From positions 248,001 through 312,000 of the forward strand of contig CAJIYM010000003.1 of NCBI GenBank assembly GCA_905181635.1: 64,000 nucleotides of DNA, written 5' to 3'. The stretch is from an uncultured Flavobacteriales bacterium. Lineage in GTDB: Bacteria > Bacteroidota > Bacteroidia > Flavobacteriales > BACL11. Each line of letters starts with the position of its first letter. Position 1 is the first letter of the stretch. This document shows positions 21,052 to 30,196 of this stretch, one piece after another. A model generated the notes under the pieces. The model made no database searches. It was given only the letters and a program-made list of their open reading frames with translations, and was not told the origin of the DNA. The translations under genes were made by a program, and so were the position numbers.

Positions 21052-22938
21052 ATGAAAATAATAATAATCATATCATTTATAATAGGTTTTGCAATGACAA
21101 CAAATGCACAAAATTCATTCAAGAAAACTCTGAATGAAGTTATTGTATCTTCAAACAGAGCACAAACTGAAGGAAGCATTACTAATATTCAAATAATTAG
21201 CCAGCAAGAAATTGAAAATGCACCTGTACAAACTATTGAAGATTTATTGGAATATGCAATGAATGTAGATGTAAGGCAAAGAGGAGGACAGGGAGTTCAA
21301 GCGGATATTAGCATGAGGGGAGGTTCCTTTGAGCAAGTACTTGTCATGTTAAATGGCATTAAACTAAATGACCCTCAAACAGGACATCATAGCATGGATT
21401 TACCGGTAAATTTAGAGCAAATTGAAAGGATTGAAATAATTACTGGAGGAGCAAGTAGAGTTTTTGGGAATTACGCATACACAGGAGCTATAAATATTAT
21501 TACAAAATCTGATATGGCTAATTCTATAAGCATTAGTACTGGCGAAAATGAATTTAAAAGCGGAAGTATTAATTACCATACTTCTACTAGAAATCTAAAA
21601 CACAATATTTCAGTAAACCAGAAAGAAAGTAATGGATATATTTTAGGGATGGATTACAAAATAAAAAACTACTATTACCAAGCAAAAGCAAATATTGATG
21701 GAATAAATGCACTCTTTAATGCAGGTTACACTAACAAAGAGTTTGGAGCATTCAGTTTTTATACACCAAAATACCCTGATCAATTTGAAAAAACACAAAC
21801 TACTTTCGCCTCATTACAACTTAGAAAAGAAGGAAAGATAACTTTAGATAATAAAATTTCATGGAGAAAACATAATGATGAGTTTATCTTGTTTAGAGAA
21901 AATCCATCTTGGTATCACAACTTTCATGAAACAAATGTATTTAGTATTGATATGAATGTGATACAGAAAACAAAAACAGGAACCAATGTAATAGGTATGG
22001 AAATAAGAACTGACAATATTATCTCTAATGTTTTAGGAAATGATCTTGAAAGTCCAATTGAAATTGATATTGATAACTTTTATTATAAAGGAGCAAGTAG
22101 AACAACAACAAATCTTTTTATAGAAAAAAATATTGACTTAAATGATTTAGCAATATCTGCAGGAATTATGATGAATATTGATTCTGAATATGGAAATGAA
22201 TATTTTCCTGGATTTGACATATTATATAATGTTAGTAGTAATATTAAATTATTCACTTCATACAACAAATCAATGAGGACTCCTAATTATACAGAATTAT
22301 ACTACAAATCCCCTACTGATACAGGTAATATTAATCTTAGGCCTGAATATTCTATCAATAAAGAAATCGGTCTAAAGTGGAATGGCCGTTCACATAAGAC
22401 TACATTTACTTACTACAAAAGAGAAGGGAGAAATATGATCGATTGGGTGTTAATAAACGGAGATAGTATCTGGAGAACTCAGAACCTTAATCAACTTACA
22501 ACGATAGGATATGAATTAAACTCTAAAATTGATATCAATAAGATGTTTAATACTAATCTGCCAATTTCAAGTTTAAGTATTAACTATGCAATAAATGAAT
22601 CTGACAAAAATTCAGATGGCTTTCAATCTAGATATGTTCTAGATCATTTAAAATCAAATTTCTCATTAACTGCAAGTCAAAATCTTAACAATAAATTAAG
22701 AATTGACTGGAGGGCATCCCATCAGGACAGAGAAGGAGGGTTCACTGATTTTCATAGCAAAGAAGAAGTTGAATATCTTCCTTTTTGGTTAATTTCAACT
22801 AGATTATCATACAAAGTATTTAACAACAGCACAATGTTCTTGGAAGTAAATAATCTGTTTGATAATGAATATCTTGATTTTGGCAATATACCTCAGCCAG
22901 GAAGATGGATGAGAGCTGGAGTCAAAATTACAATATAG
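21052..22938 (+). CDS. TonB-dependent outer membrane receptor
   Basis: Plug domain QTIEDLLEYAMNVDVRQRGGQGVQADISMRGGSFEQVLVMLNGIKLNDPQTGHHSMDLPVNLEQIERIEIITGGASRVFGNYAYTGAINIITK; C-terminal barrel. Confidence 0.9.
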   Translation: MKIIIIISFIIGFAMTTNAQNSFKKTLNEVIVSSNRAQTEGSITNIQIISQQEIENAPVQTIEDLLEYAMNVDVRQRGGQGVQADISMRGGSFEQVLVMLNGIKLNDPQTGHHSMDLPVNLEQIERIEIITGGASRVFGNYAYTGAINIITKSDMANSISISTGENEFKSGSINYHTSTRNLKHNISVNQKESNGYILGMDYKIKNYYYQAKANIDGINALFNAGYTNKEFGAFSFYTPKYPDQFEKTQTTFASLQLRKEGKITLDNKISWRKHNDEFILFRENPSWYHNFHETNVFSIDMNVIQKTKTGTNVIGMEIRTDNIISNVLGNDLESPIEIDIDNFYYKGASRTTTNLFIEKNIDLNDLAISAGIMMNIDSEYGNEYFPGFDILYNVSSNIKLFTSYNKSMRTPNYTELYYKSPTDTGNINLRPEYSINKEIGLKWNGRSHKTTFTYYKREGRNMIDWVLINGDSIWRTQNLNQLTTIGYELNSKIDINKMFNTNLPISSLSINYAINESDKNSDGFQSRYVLDHLKSNFSLTASQNLNNKLRIDWRASHQDREGGFTDFHSKEEVEYLPFWLISTRLSYKVFNNSTMFLEVNNLFDNEYLDFGNIPQPGRWMRAGVKITI

Positions 22939-23265
22939 TTAAAGGTTTAGCTTCTTATTACCATGGTGTCTATCAGCATCTCTCTTTGTTTTAAGCTGCA
23001 TCTTTTTGTCAAATGCTTTTTGTAAATCAGTATCCGTTTGATTTGCCAAACAGAGTAATACAAATAATACATCAGAGAGTTCCTCACCTAAATCCTTCTG
23101 ATCAGTTTCTTTGAAGGATTGCTCCCCATATTTTCGAGAAATTATACGCGCTACCTCTCCCACTTCTTCTGTTAGGACTGCCATATTAGTAAGCTCATTA
23201 AAATAACGAACTCCATATTTTTTTATCCAAACATCAACTTGCTCTTGTAATTCTGTAATATGCAT
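22939..23265 (-). CDS. MazG-like nucleotide pyrophosphohydrolase
   Basis: MAVLTEEVGEVARIISRKYGEQS...KDLGEELSDVLFVLLCLANQTDTDL (EExxE...ELxDVL motifs). Confidence 0.85.
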   Translation of the reverse strand: MHITELQEQVDVWIKKYGVRYFNELTNMAVLTEEVGEVARIISRKYGEQSFKETDQKDLGEELSDVLFVLLCLANQTDTDLQKAFDKKMQLKTKRDADRHHGNKKLNL

Positions 23266-23717
23266 TATTCTTTGTTTTTTGTATCAATTAGTATAGTTAC
23301 AGGACCATCATTAATAAGACTAACTTTCATATCAGCACCAAATTCTCCTGATTCCACTTGCCTGCCAATTGCTGCAGATAAGTCCTTTATTAATTGTTCA
23401 TATAAAGGAATTGATTTTTCTGGTTTTGCTGCTTTTAGATATGAGGGTCGGTTTCCTTTTTTAGTTTTAGCATGTAAAGTAAATTGACTCACAACAATTA
23501 CTTCACCACCTGAATCAATAATAGACTTGTTCATCGCTCCTTTTTCATCTGAAAAAATTCTAAGTGTTGCAATTTTACTTGCTAACCAAAAAGCATCTTC
23601 TTTAGTATCTTCAATTTCAATCCCTAACAAAACTAAAAGTCCTTGATTAATTTTTGTAATTTCTGTTTCTACAACAACAACTGATGCATTTTCTACTCTT
23701 TGGATTACGGCACGCAT
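23265..23717 (-). CDS. dtd: D-aminoacyl-tRNA deacylase
   Basis: MRAVIQRVENASVVV...GLLVLLGIE...SQFTLHAKTKKGNRPSY...GEFGADMKVSLINDGPVTI. Confidence 0.95.
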   Translation of the reverse strand: MRAVIQRVENASVVVVETEITKINQGLLVLLGIEIEDTKEDAFWLASKIATLRIFSDEKGAMNKSIIDSGGEVIVVSQFTLHAKTKKGNRPSYLKAAKPEKSIPLYEQLIKDLSAAIGRQVESGEFGADMKVSLINDGPVTILIDTKNKE

Positions 23718-23720
23718 AAG

Positions 23721-24647
23721 TTAATAATCATTTGTTCTAAAATTCTCTTCTTCTTCTACAAGCATATTTAAGTAATTTTTATATCTACTTGCAGCAATAT
23801 CTCCGTTTTCTAGAGCAGACTTCACAGCACATTGAGGTTCATTTTTATGAATACAATTATGGTATTTACATTTTAATTTTAATGCAAAAAATTCAGGGAA
23901 ATAATTAGCTATTTCAGCTGCTTCTAATTCAACAAGACCAAACCCTCTGATTCCCGGGGTATCAATAATAGATGCCCCAAAATCAAGCTCATGTAACTCA
24001 GAAAATGTGGTTGTATGCTGCCCCTGCATGTGTGTGTCAGAAACTTCCTTAGTGTTAATATGCAAATCAGGTTGCAAATAATTCACTAGTGTAGATTTAC
24101 CTACTCCAGAATGCCCTGAAATCATATTCAACTTTCCTTTCATTACTTCTTTTATTTCAGATAAATCATCATTAATAACAGAAGTAGCGAAACAAGTATA
24201 GCCAATATTTTCATACACTTTCTTTATTTTATCATGTTGAATTTTCAATTCATCACTTAGCAAATCCACTTTATTAAATAAAAGTATTACTTCAGTTCCA
24301 TAAGCATTTGCGGCCACTAAAAAACGATCAATAAATCCAGTAGTAGTAACTGGACTATTTAAGGTTATCATAAGAAGCGCTTGATCAATATTAGCAGCAA
24401 TAATATGAGTTTGCTTACTTAGGTTTACTGATTTCCTAAGGATATGATTTTTTCTGTCATATAACTTAATAATCATCCATAGTTCCGATTCTTTAATAAC
24501 CTCAACTTTATCCCCAACTACAATTGGGTTAGTACTTTTAATTCCTTGAATACGAAATTTACCCTTAAGACGACATTGCACTACTTCTCCTGAATCCGTT
24601 TTAACGTTATAGCGTTTACCAGTTGTTTTTATAACCACTCCAATCAT
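23721..24647 (-). CDS. rsgA: Ribosome small subunit-dependent GTPase A
   Basis: Circularly permuted GTPase: FNKVDLL, SGHSGVGKSTLVNYLQP, IDTPGIRGFGL; zinc ribbon CKYHNCIHKNEPQCAV. Confidence 0.95.
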   Translation of the reverse strand: MIGVVIKTTGKRYNVKTDSGEVVQCRLKGKFRIQGIKSTNPIVVGDKVEVIKESELWMIIKLYDRKNHILRKSVNLSKQTHIIAANIDQALLMITLNSPVTTTGFIDRFLVAANAYGTEVILLFNKVDLLSDELKIQHDKIKKVYENIGYTCFATSVINDDLSEIKEVMKGKLNMISGHSGVGKSTLVNYLQPDLHINTKEVSDTHMQGQHTTTFSELHELDFGASIIDTPGIRGFGLVELEAAEIANYFPEFFALKLKCKYHNCIHKNEPQCAVKSALENGDIAASRYKNYLNMLVEEEENFRTNDY

Positions 24648-24705
24648 TGTGGCAAATATACAATTAGATTTTTCTTATGTTTGCCTATAATAAAAACTAT
24701 TAATT

Positions 24706-25680
24706 ATGAGAAAAGCACTAGCTTTATTGTTCTCTCTCCCTCTTTTAGGAATTGCACAAAATACAGTTTGTTTTAATATTGAAGCTAATCCTAATCCTAA
24801 TGATTTAGCTCTTTCTCCTTTTACAAAATATGTGGATGTGTTAGGTTGTTTTAATATTTATGCGGAAAATACTATTTCAGATGCTAAAGTAAAGCATGCC
24901 GCAGCTGTTGCAGCTGAGCTTTTGGATAATGATGAAGATGGAATTGTTGACGACCCTTTAATTGCAGCTCAACTGACTAATAAAAATGCATTAATGCCGT
25001 TATTTTTTCAAGATGGAAATTCAGCAATGAATACCTTTGAATATAATTATAATGGGGATGGCGTAAGTGCAGTGCTATTCGATGATGAAATAGACCCTTC
25101 ACAAACAGGGCATTGGGGAAGTGATGCTACAGTTGAAGAAATTATGCATACAATCAATCACGTTGGACATACCAACGTTTATTCAAGTGCTTTTAGCTTG
25201 GGACCTAATTCATCTCTAATGTCAACAGCTATGGATGCCGCCAGAGGAGGTCAATTTATGACAATTCCAAACCCTTATCCTGCATCTGCTTGGTATCATT
25301 ATGATGATCAAACTTGTGATTATGAATGCATGGTGATTGAATACATGTATTGGGCTTTAGTAAGTAATATGGGAATCTTGGATAGCCCTCAAACTGCTTC
25401 TGGCATTGCAAATGAATGGGAAGCGTACAGCGCTAATCTTTTACAATCCATGGATGTATTAATGTTTAGTTTAATTACAGATGCACAATACAAATTACCT
25501 CAACTAGCTCCTGATGGAAATTACTGCCCGATTCCTTCTGCTATTAGTGAAATAAATAAAAAAAGGAAACTTATAAAAATGATAGATGTGTTTGGTAGAA
25601 ATACAATAGCTACATATAATAATCCCCTCTTCTATATTTATGACAATGGAAGTGTAGAAAAGAAAATTATTATTGAATGA
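24706..25680 (+). CDS. Secreted protein of unknown function with EF-hand-like DNDEDGIVDD segment, EEIMHTINHVGH motif and noncanonical T9SS-type tail
   Basis: Signal peptide MRKALALLFSLPLLGIAQ; motif inspection; C-terminal DVFGRNTIATYNNPLFYIYDNGSVEKKIIIE. Confidence 0.6.
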   Translation: MRKALALLFSLPLLGIAQNTVCFNIEANPNPNDLALSPFTKYVDVLGCFNIYAENTISDAKVKHAAAVAAELLDNDEDGIVDDPLIAAQLTNKNALMPLFFQDGNSAMNTFEYNYNGDGVSAVLFDDEIDPSQTGHWGSDATVEEIMHTINHVGHTNVYSSAFSLGPNSSLMSTAMDAARGGQFMTIPNPYPASAWYHYDDQTCDYECMVIEYMYWALVSNMGILDSPQTASGIANEWEAYSANLLQSMDVLMFSLITDAQYKLPQLAPDGNYCPIPSAISEINKKRKLIKMIDVFGRNTIATYNNPLFYIYDNGSVEKKIIIE

Positions 25681-27947
25681 AAAAACTGACACTAATATTT
25701 ACATGCCTTCCTTTTCTATTGCTTTCACAAAATATTAATCATTGGGAAACCGTAGTTTTTGAAGATAATTCTTGGAAATATCTGGAAGGCAATTTTGAGC
25801 CAGATACTAACTGGAGAAAATTAGCTTTTAATGATTCTAGTTGGCTACAAGGTATTGGAGGTGTAGGGTATGGTGATGGAGATGACAATACTATTATCAA
25901 TCCAGTAATATCACTTTATTTACGAAATATTTTTAATATCAATGATACTTCCGAAATTTCTGAAGCAGTTCTGCATATTGATTATGATGATGCCTTTGTT
26001 GCTTATTTGAATAATGTTGAGATTGCAAGGTCAAATATTGGAAGTATTGGTGATCACCCATTATATACTCAAGGATCATCTTCGCTTCATGAAGCCCAAA
26101 TGTATCAAGGAGGTAATCCTGATCAATTTATTATCAATACACAACTATTAAATAATATCTTACTACAAGGCAATAATGTGTTGTCCGTACAAGTACATAA
26201 TGATAATATTTCTTCTTCAGATTTAACAGCACGTATATTTCTATCATTAGGCGTTAATACTTCAACTACTAATTATTTACCTACTCCTTCCTGGTTTCAA
26301 CCTCCTCTTATTTTTACAACATCAAATCTTCCTATTGTTGTAATCAATACTAATAATCAAAACATCATGGATGACCCAAGAATTGTCTGTGATATGGGGA
26401 TTATTGACAATGGGTTTGGAACTATTAACTCAATAAATGATCCATTTAATGATTACAATGGCAAAATTAGCATAGAATACCGAGGAAGCAGTTCACAATC
26501 CTTCCCTAAAAAACCTTATGCATTAGAAACTCAAGATTCAATGGGAAACAATAATAATATTTCACTTTTGGGTATGCCCATAGAAAATGACTGGATATTA
26601 TACGCTCCTTATTCAGATAAAGCCTTAATGCGTAATTTTCTAACTTTTGATTTAGGAAGGAAAATGGGTCATTATACGCCAAGAACTGTTTATTGTGAAC
26701 TAGTCATAAATGGGGATTATAAAGGTGTGTATATATTAATGGAAAAAATAAAAAGAGATAAGGATAGAGTTGATATTGCTAAATTAGATGCTGATGATTT
26801 GTTAGGAGATAGTTTAACTGGAGGATATATAATCAAAGTAGATAAGTATACAGGAACAGGTGGTTTAGACTGGCTCTCAGACTTTCCTAATATTGGTGGA
26901 GGGATGTTATATATTCAGTATCATTATCCTGAAGCTAATGCATTACAACCTCAGCAGTTAAATTACATTGAACAATATGTAGATAGTTTTGAATATGCTT
27001 TAAATGGACCTAATTTTACTGACACTTCTATTGGATATGCTAAATATATAGATGTAAATTCTTTTATTGACTTTTATATAATAAATGAACTTTCAAAAAA
27101 TATTGATGGATACAGGTTAAGTACATATATGCATAAAGATAAAGAAAGTAAAGGAGGTAAACTAACTATGGGTCCATTTTGGGATTTTAATTTAGCATTT
27201 GGAAATGCTGACTATTGCGATGGAGGAGGTATATCAGGATGGGAAGTAGATGGTGGCTGTGGAGATAATAATCCTTTTTGGTTTGAACGACTATTGGATG
27301 ATACATTATATCAGAATAAACTTAAATGTAGATGGGAATATTTACGAGAAAAGAGTTTTAATCAAGACTCGATTTTTAACTTTATTGATAGCGTAGCCAT
27401 ATATTTAGATGATGCACAGCAAAGAAATTTTCAACAGTGGGCAACATTAGGGACTTATGTTTGGCCTAATTATTATGTTGGGAGTACTTATCAGGACGAA
27501 CTTAATTTTTTAAAAACATGGATTGGGAATAGGTTATCATGGATAGATAATAATTTGGAAGGAAATTGTTACGAAATTTTAGGATGTACCGATCCATATG
27601 CATGTAATTATAATCCACAAGTAAATACTAATGATGGAAGTTGTAATTATGATTCAGCATCATATGATACACTTTTTTCAAATATCAGTGTAAGTTGGAA
27701 TGGTTTAAATTTATTGTCATCAGGAGATTATTCCTACCCCTTAATTAATTCATCTGGATGTGATAGTATTGCAAATATTAACTTTACCATTATTATTTCA
27801 GACATATTAAATATATCTGACATTCATAATAGGTATTTGATTAAAATAACAGATATTTTAGGTAGAGAAATAAATGGTGTTAAGAACCAAACCCTTTTCT
27901 ACATCTACAATGATGGAAGTGTAGAAAAGAAAATTATTATAGAGTAA
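25677..27947 (+). CDS. CotH kinase family secreted protein with noncanonical T9SS-type tail
   Basis: IEYRGSSSQSFPKKPYALETQD, DWILYAPYSDKALMRNFLTFDLGRKMG, YKGVYILMEKIKRDKDRVDI, GGYIIKVDKY, MGPFWDFNLAFGN; GCTDPYACNYNPQVNTNDGSCNY; tail DILGREINGVKNQTLFYIYNDGSVEKKIIIE. Confidence 0.85.
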   Translation: MKKLTLIFTCLPFLLLSQNINHWETVVFEDNSWKYLEGNFEPDTNWRKLAFNDSSWLQGIGGVGYGDGDDNTIINPVISLYLRNIFNINDTSEISEAVLHIDYDDAFVAYLNNVEIARSNIGSIGDHPLYTQGSSSLHEAQMYQGGNPDQFIINTQLLNNILLQGNNVLSVQVHNDNISSSDLTARIFLSLGVNTSTTNYLPTPSWFQPPLIFTTSNLPIVVINTNNQNIMDDPRIVCDMGIIDNGFGTINSINDPFNDYNGKISIEYRGSSSQSFPKKPYALETQDSMGNNNNISLLGMPIENDWILYAPYSDKALMRNFLTFDLGRKMGHYTPRTVYCELVINGDYKGVYILMEKIKRDKDRVDIAKLDADDLLGDSLTGGYIIKVDKYTGTGGLDWLSDFPNIGGGMLYIQYHYPEANALQPQQLNYIEQYVDSFEYALNGPNFTDTSIGYAKYIDVNSFIDFYIINELSKNIDGYRLSTYMHKDKESKGGKLTMGPFWDFNLAFGNADYCDGGGISGWEVDGGCGDNNPFWFERLLDDTLYQNKLKCRWEYLREKSFNQDSIFNFIDSVAIYLDDAQQRNFQQWATLGTYVWPNYYVGSTYQDELNFLKTWIGNRLSWIDNNLEGNCYEILGCTDPYACNYNPQVNTNDGSCNYDSASYDTLFSNISVSWNGLNLLSSGDYSYPLINSSGCDSIANINFTIIISDILNISDIHNRYLIKITDILGREINGVKNQTLFYIYNDGSVEKKIIIE

Positions 27948-27974
27948 TTCTTTTCTCTTTTTTATCTTTACGCC

Positions 27975-28676
27975 ATGTCAATCAACATTAATACAGTCAA
28001 TAAATTTTACGGAAAACAACAAGCTCTGAATGATGTTTCCTTTTCGCTGAATAAAGGTGAAATAGTCGGATTCCTTGGCCCTAATGGAGCTGGGAAATCT
28101 ACCTTAATGAAAATTATAACTTGCTATTTAGAACAAGACAGTGGTAAAGTTCAAGTTTGTGATTTGGACACTTTAGAACAAAACTTAAAAGTAAAAGCAA
28201 AAATTGGTTACTTACCAGAAAACAATCCGCTTTATACTCACATGTACATTAAAGAATACCTAACTTTTGTTGGTAGAATTTATAAAGTTGAAAATCTTAA
28301 TACTCGGATTACTGAAATTATTCAGCAAACAGGTTTAACCGCTGAACAAAACAAAAAAATAGATGAACTTTCAAAAGGATTTAAACAAAGAGTTGGTTTG
28401 GCTGCAGCCCTAATTCACAATCCTGAAATTTTAATTCTTGATGAACCTACAACAGGCTTGGATCCTAATCAATTGTTAGAAATAAGAAATCTGATAAAAG
28501 AAATAGGAAAGGATAAAACTGTACTACTTTCCACACATATAATGCAAGAAGTAGAAAAAATGTGTAATCGAGTAATCATTATCAATAAAGGTAAAATTAT
28601 AGATGATAAATTAATTTCCAATTTTCAGAAAAATAATATTGACCTAGAAGAACATTTTAGGAAATTAACTAGTTAG
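27975..28676 (+). CDS. gldA: ABC transporter ATP-binding protein, GldA-like
   Basis: GFLGPNGAGKSTLMKIITCYLEQDSGKV, IGYLPENNPLYTHMYIKEYL, LSKGFKQRVGLAAALIHNPEILILDEPTTGLDPNQLLEIRNLIKEIGKDKTVLLSTHIMQEVE. Confidence 0.75.
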   Translation: MSININTVNKFYGKQQALNDVSFSLNKGEIVGFLGPNGAGKSTLMKIITCYLEQDSGKVQVCDLDTLEQNLKVKAKIGYLPENNPLYTHMYIKEYLTFVGRIYKVENLNTRITEIIQQTGLTAEQNKKIDELSKGFKQRVGLAAALIHNPEILILDEPTTGLDPNQLLEIRNLIKEIGKDKTVLLSTHIMQEVEKMCNRVIIINKGKIIDDKLISNFQKNNIDLEEHFRKLTS

Positions 28677-28729
28677 AAAAATACCCAATAAATAAAAAAT
28701 AAAAATAACAGCAATTTTATAAAATTTTA

Positions 28730-28737
28730 TAAATTTG
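28730..28737 (+). promoter_or_regulatory. Putative -7 box TAAATTTG for metK
   Basis: Exact TAnnTTTG match; predicted start about 28742-28744, just before the aptamer-like P1 strand at 28747. Confidence 0.6.
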
Positions 28738-28746
28738 CAAAGTAAA

Positions 28747-28857
28747 GTGGATAGATTTGGCCTATTGCAACCACTGAAAAAAATGCTAAAACAGTATTTC
28801 CTTTAGCGCTTATTCGCCAAATCTTCCTTAATAAAAATTAAACTTAAAATTAAGAAG
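28747..28857 (+). promoter_or_regulatory. SAM-II/SAM-V-like riboswitch candidate in the metK leader
   Basis: GTGG(28747-28750)-ATAGATTTGGCCTATTGCAA-CCAC(28771-28774)-TGAAAAAAATGCTAAAACAG resembles the SAM-II pseudoknot core (GAUUU...CC.UAUUGCAA-P1'-UGA.AAA..GCUAAAA) and sits in front of metK. Confidence 0.7.
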
Positions 28858-30117
28858 ATGTCATATTATTTCACATCAGAGTCCGTCTCAGAAGGACACC
28901 CAGACAAAGTAGCAGACCAAATTTCGGATGCATTATTAGATAATTTTTTAGCCCAAGATCCCCACTCAAAAGTAGCATGTGAAACACTAGTAACTACAGG
29001 ACTAACAGTACTAAGTGGAGAGGTAAAAACAGAAGGCTATGTTGATGTGCAAAAAGTAGCGCGCGAGGTAATTCGTAAGATTGGATATATAAAATCAGAA
29101 TACCAATTTGATGCTGATAGTTGTGGTGTTATTTCAGCAATACACGAACAATCTGCTGATATTAGACAAGGAGTAGTTGAGGGAGAAGGTCTGAATAAAG
29201 AGCAAGGTGCAGGTGACCAAGGAATGATGTTTGGATATGCAACAAATGAAACTGAAAATTTGATGCCATTGGCTTTAGATATTTCTCACAAAATATTGAT
29301 TGAATTAGCAGCGATTCGTAAAGCAGGAAAAGAAATGACTTACCTGCGCCCAGACTCCAAGTCCCAAGTTACTTTAGAGTACAATGATAACCATACCCCA
29401 AAAAGAATTACAGATATTGTTGTTTCTACGCAACATGATGATTTTGCAGATGAAAAACCAATGCAACAACAAATTGAATCTGATGTAAGAAACTTATTGA
29501 TCCCAAAAATTAAAGCACAGTTATCTATTGAAAATTCGGCTTTATTTGGAGAAGAAAAATACCATGTAAACCCTACTGGAAAGTTTGTAATTGGAGGCCC
29601 TCACGGAGATACAGGATTAACTGGAAGAAAAATTATTGTAGATACCTATGGTGGGAAAGGAGCACATGGTGGTGGTGCTTTTTCAGGAAAAGACCCAAGT
29701 AAAGTTGACCGTTCGGCAGCTTATGCTACTCGTCATATTGCAAAAAACCTAGTAGCAGCTGGTGTAGCTGAGCGTATATTGGTACAAGTAAGTTATGCTA
29801 TTGGTGTAGCTGAGCCAATGGGAATTTTTGTGGACACATATGGAACTTCAAAATTAAATTTGAAAGATGGTGAGATTGCTGAAATAGTAAAAGAAATGCC
29901 TTGCTTCAACTTGAAACCAGCTTCAATTATCAGCCGTTTAAAGTTAAAAAATCCTATTTATTCAGAAACTGCAGCTTATGGACACATGGGAAGAAAATCT
30001 GAAACTAAAATCGTTAAATTTTTAGTTGGAAAAGAAGAAAAAGAATTTGAAGTAGAAACTTTTACTTGGGAGAAATTAGATTGCCAAGAAGAAGTGAAAT
30101 CTGCTTTTGGATTATAA
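28858..30117 (+). CDS. metK: S-adenosylmethionine synthetase
   Basis: [71 protein letters not shown]. Confidence 0.98.
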   Translation: MSYYFTSESVSEGHPDKVADQISDALLDNFLAQDPHSKVACETLVTTGLTVLSGEVKTEGYVDVQKVAREVIRKIGYIKSEYQFDADSCGVISAIHEQSADIRQGVVEGEGLNKEQGAGDQGMMFGYATNETENLMPLALDISHKILIELAAIRKAGKEMTYLRPDSKSQVTLEYNDNHTPKRITDIVVSTQHDDFADEKPMQQQIESDVRNLLIPKIKAQLSIENSALFGEEKYHVNPTGKFVIGGPHGDTGLTGRKIIVDTYGGKGAHGGGAFSGKDPSKVDRSAAYATRHIAKNLVAAGVAERILVQVSYAIGVAEPMGIFVDTYGTSKLNLKDGEIAEIVKEMPCFNLKPASIISRLKLKNPIYSETAAYGHMGRKSETKIVKFLVGKEEKEFEVETFTWEKLDCQEEVKSAFGL

Positions 30118-30135
30118 TATAAAAAAATTATAAAC

Positions 30136-30165
30136 AAAAAGCCAAGCATTTGCTTGGCTTTTTTA
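30136..30165 (+). terminator. Intrinsic terminator after metK
   Basis: AAAAAGCCAAGCATTTGCTTGGCTTTTTT perfect hairpin with T-tract. Confidence 0.9.
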
Positions 30166-30196
30166 TATCAAAATTACTCGTCATCAGCAGTAATCT

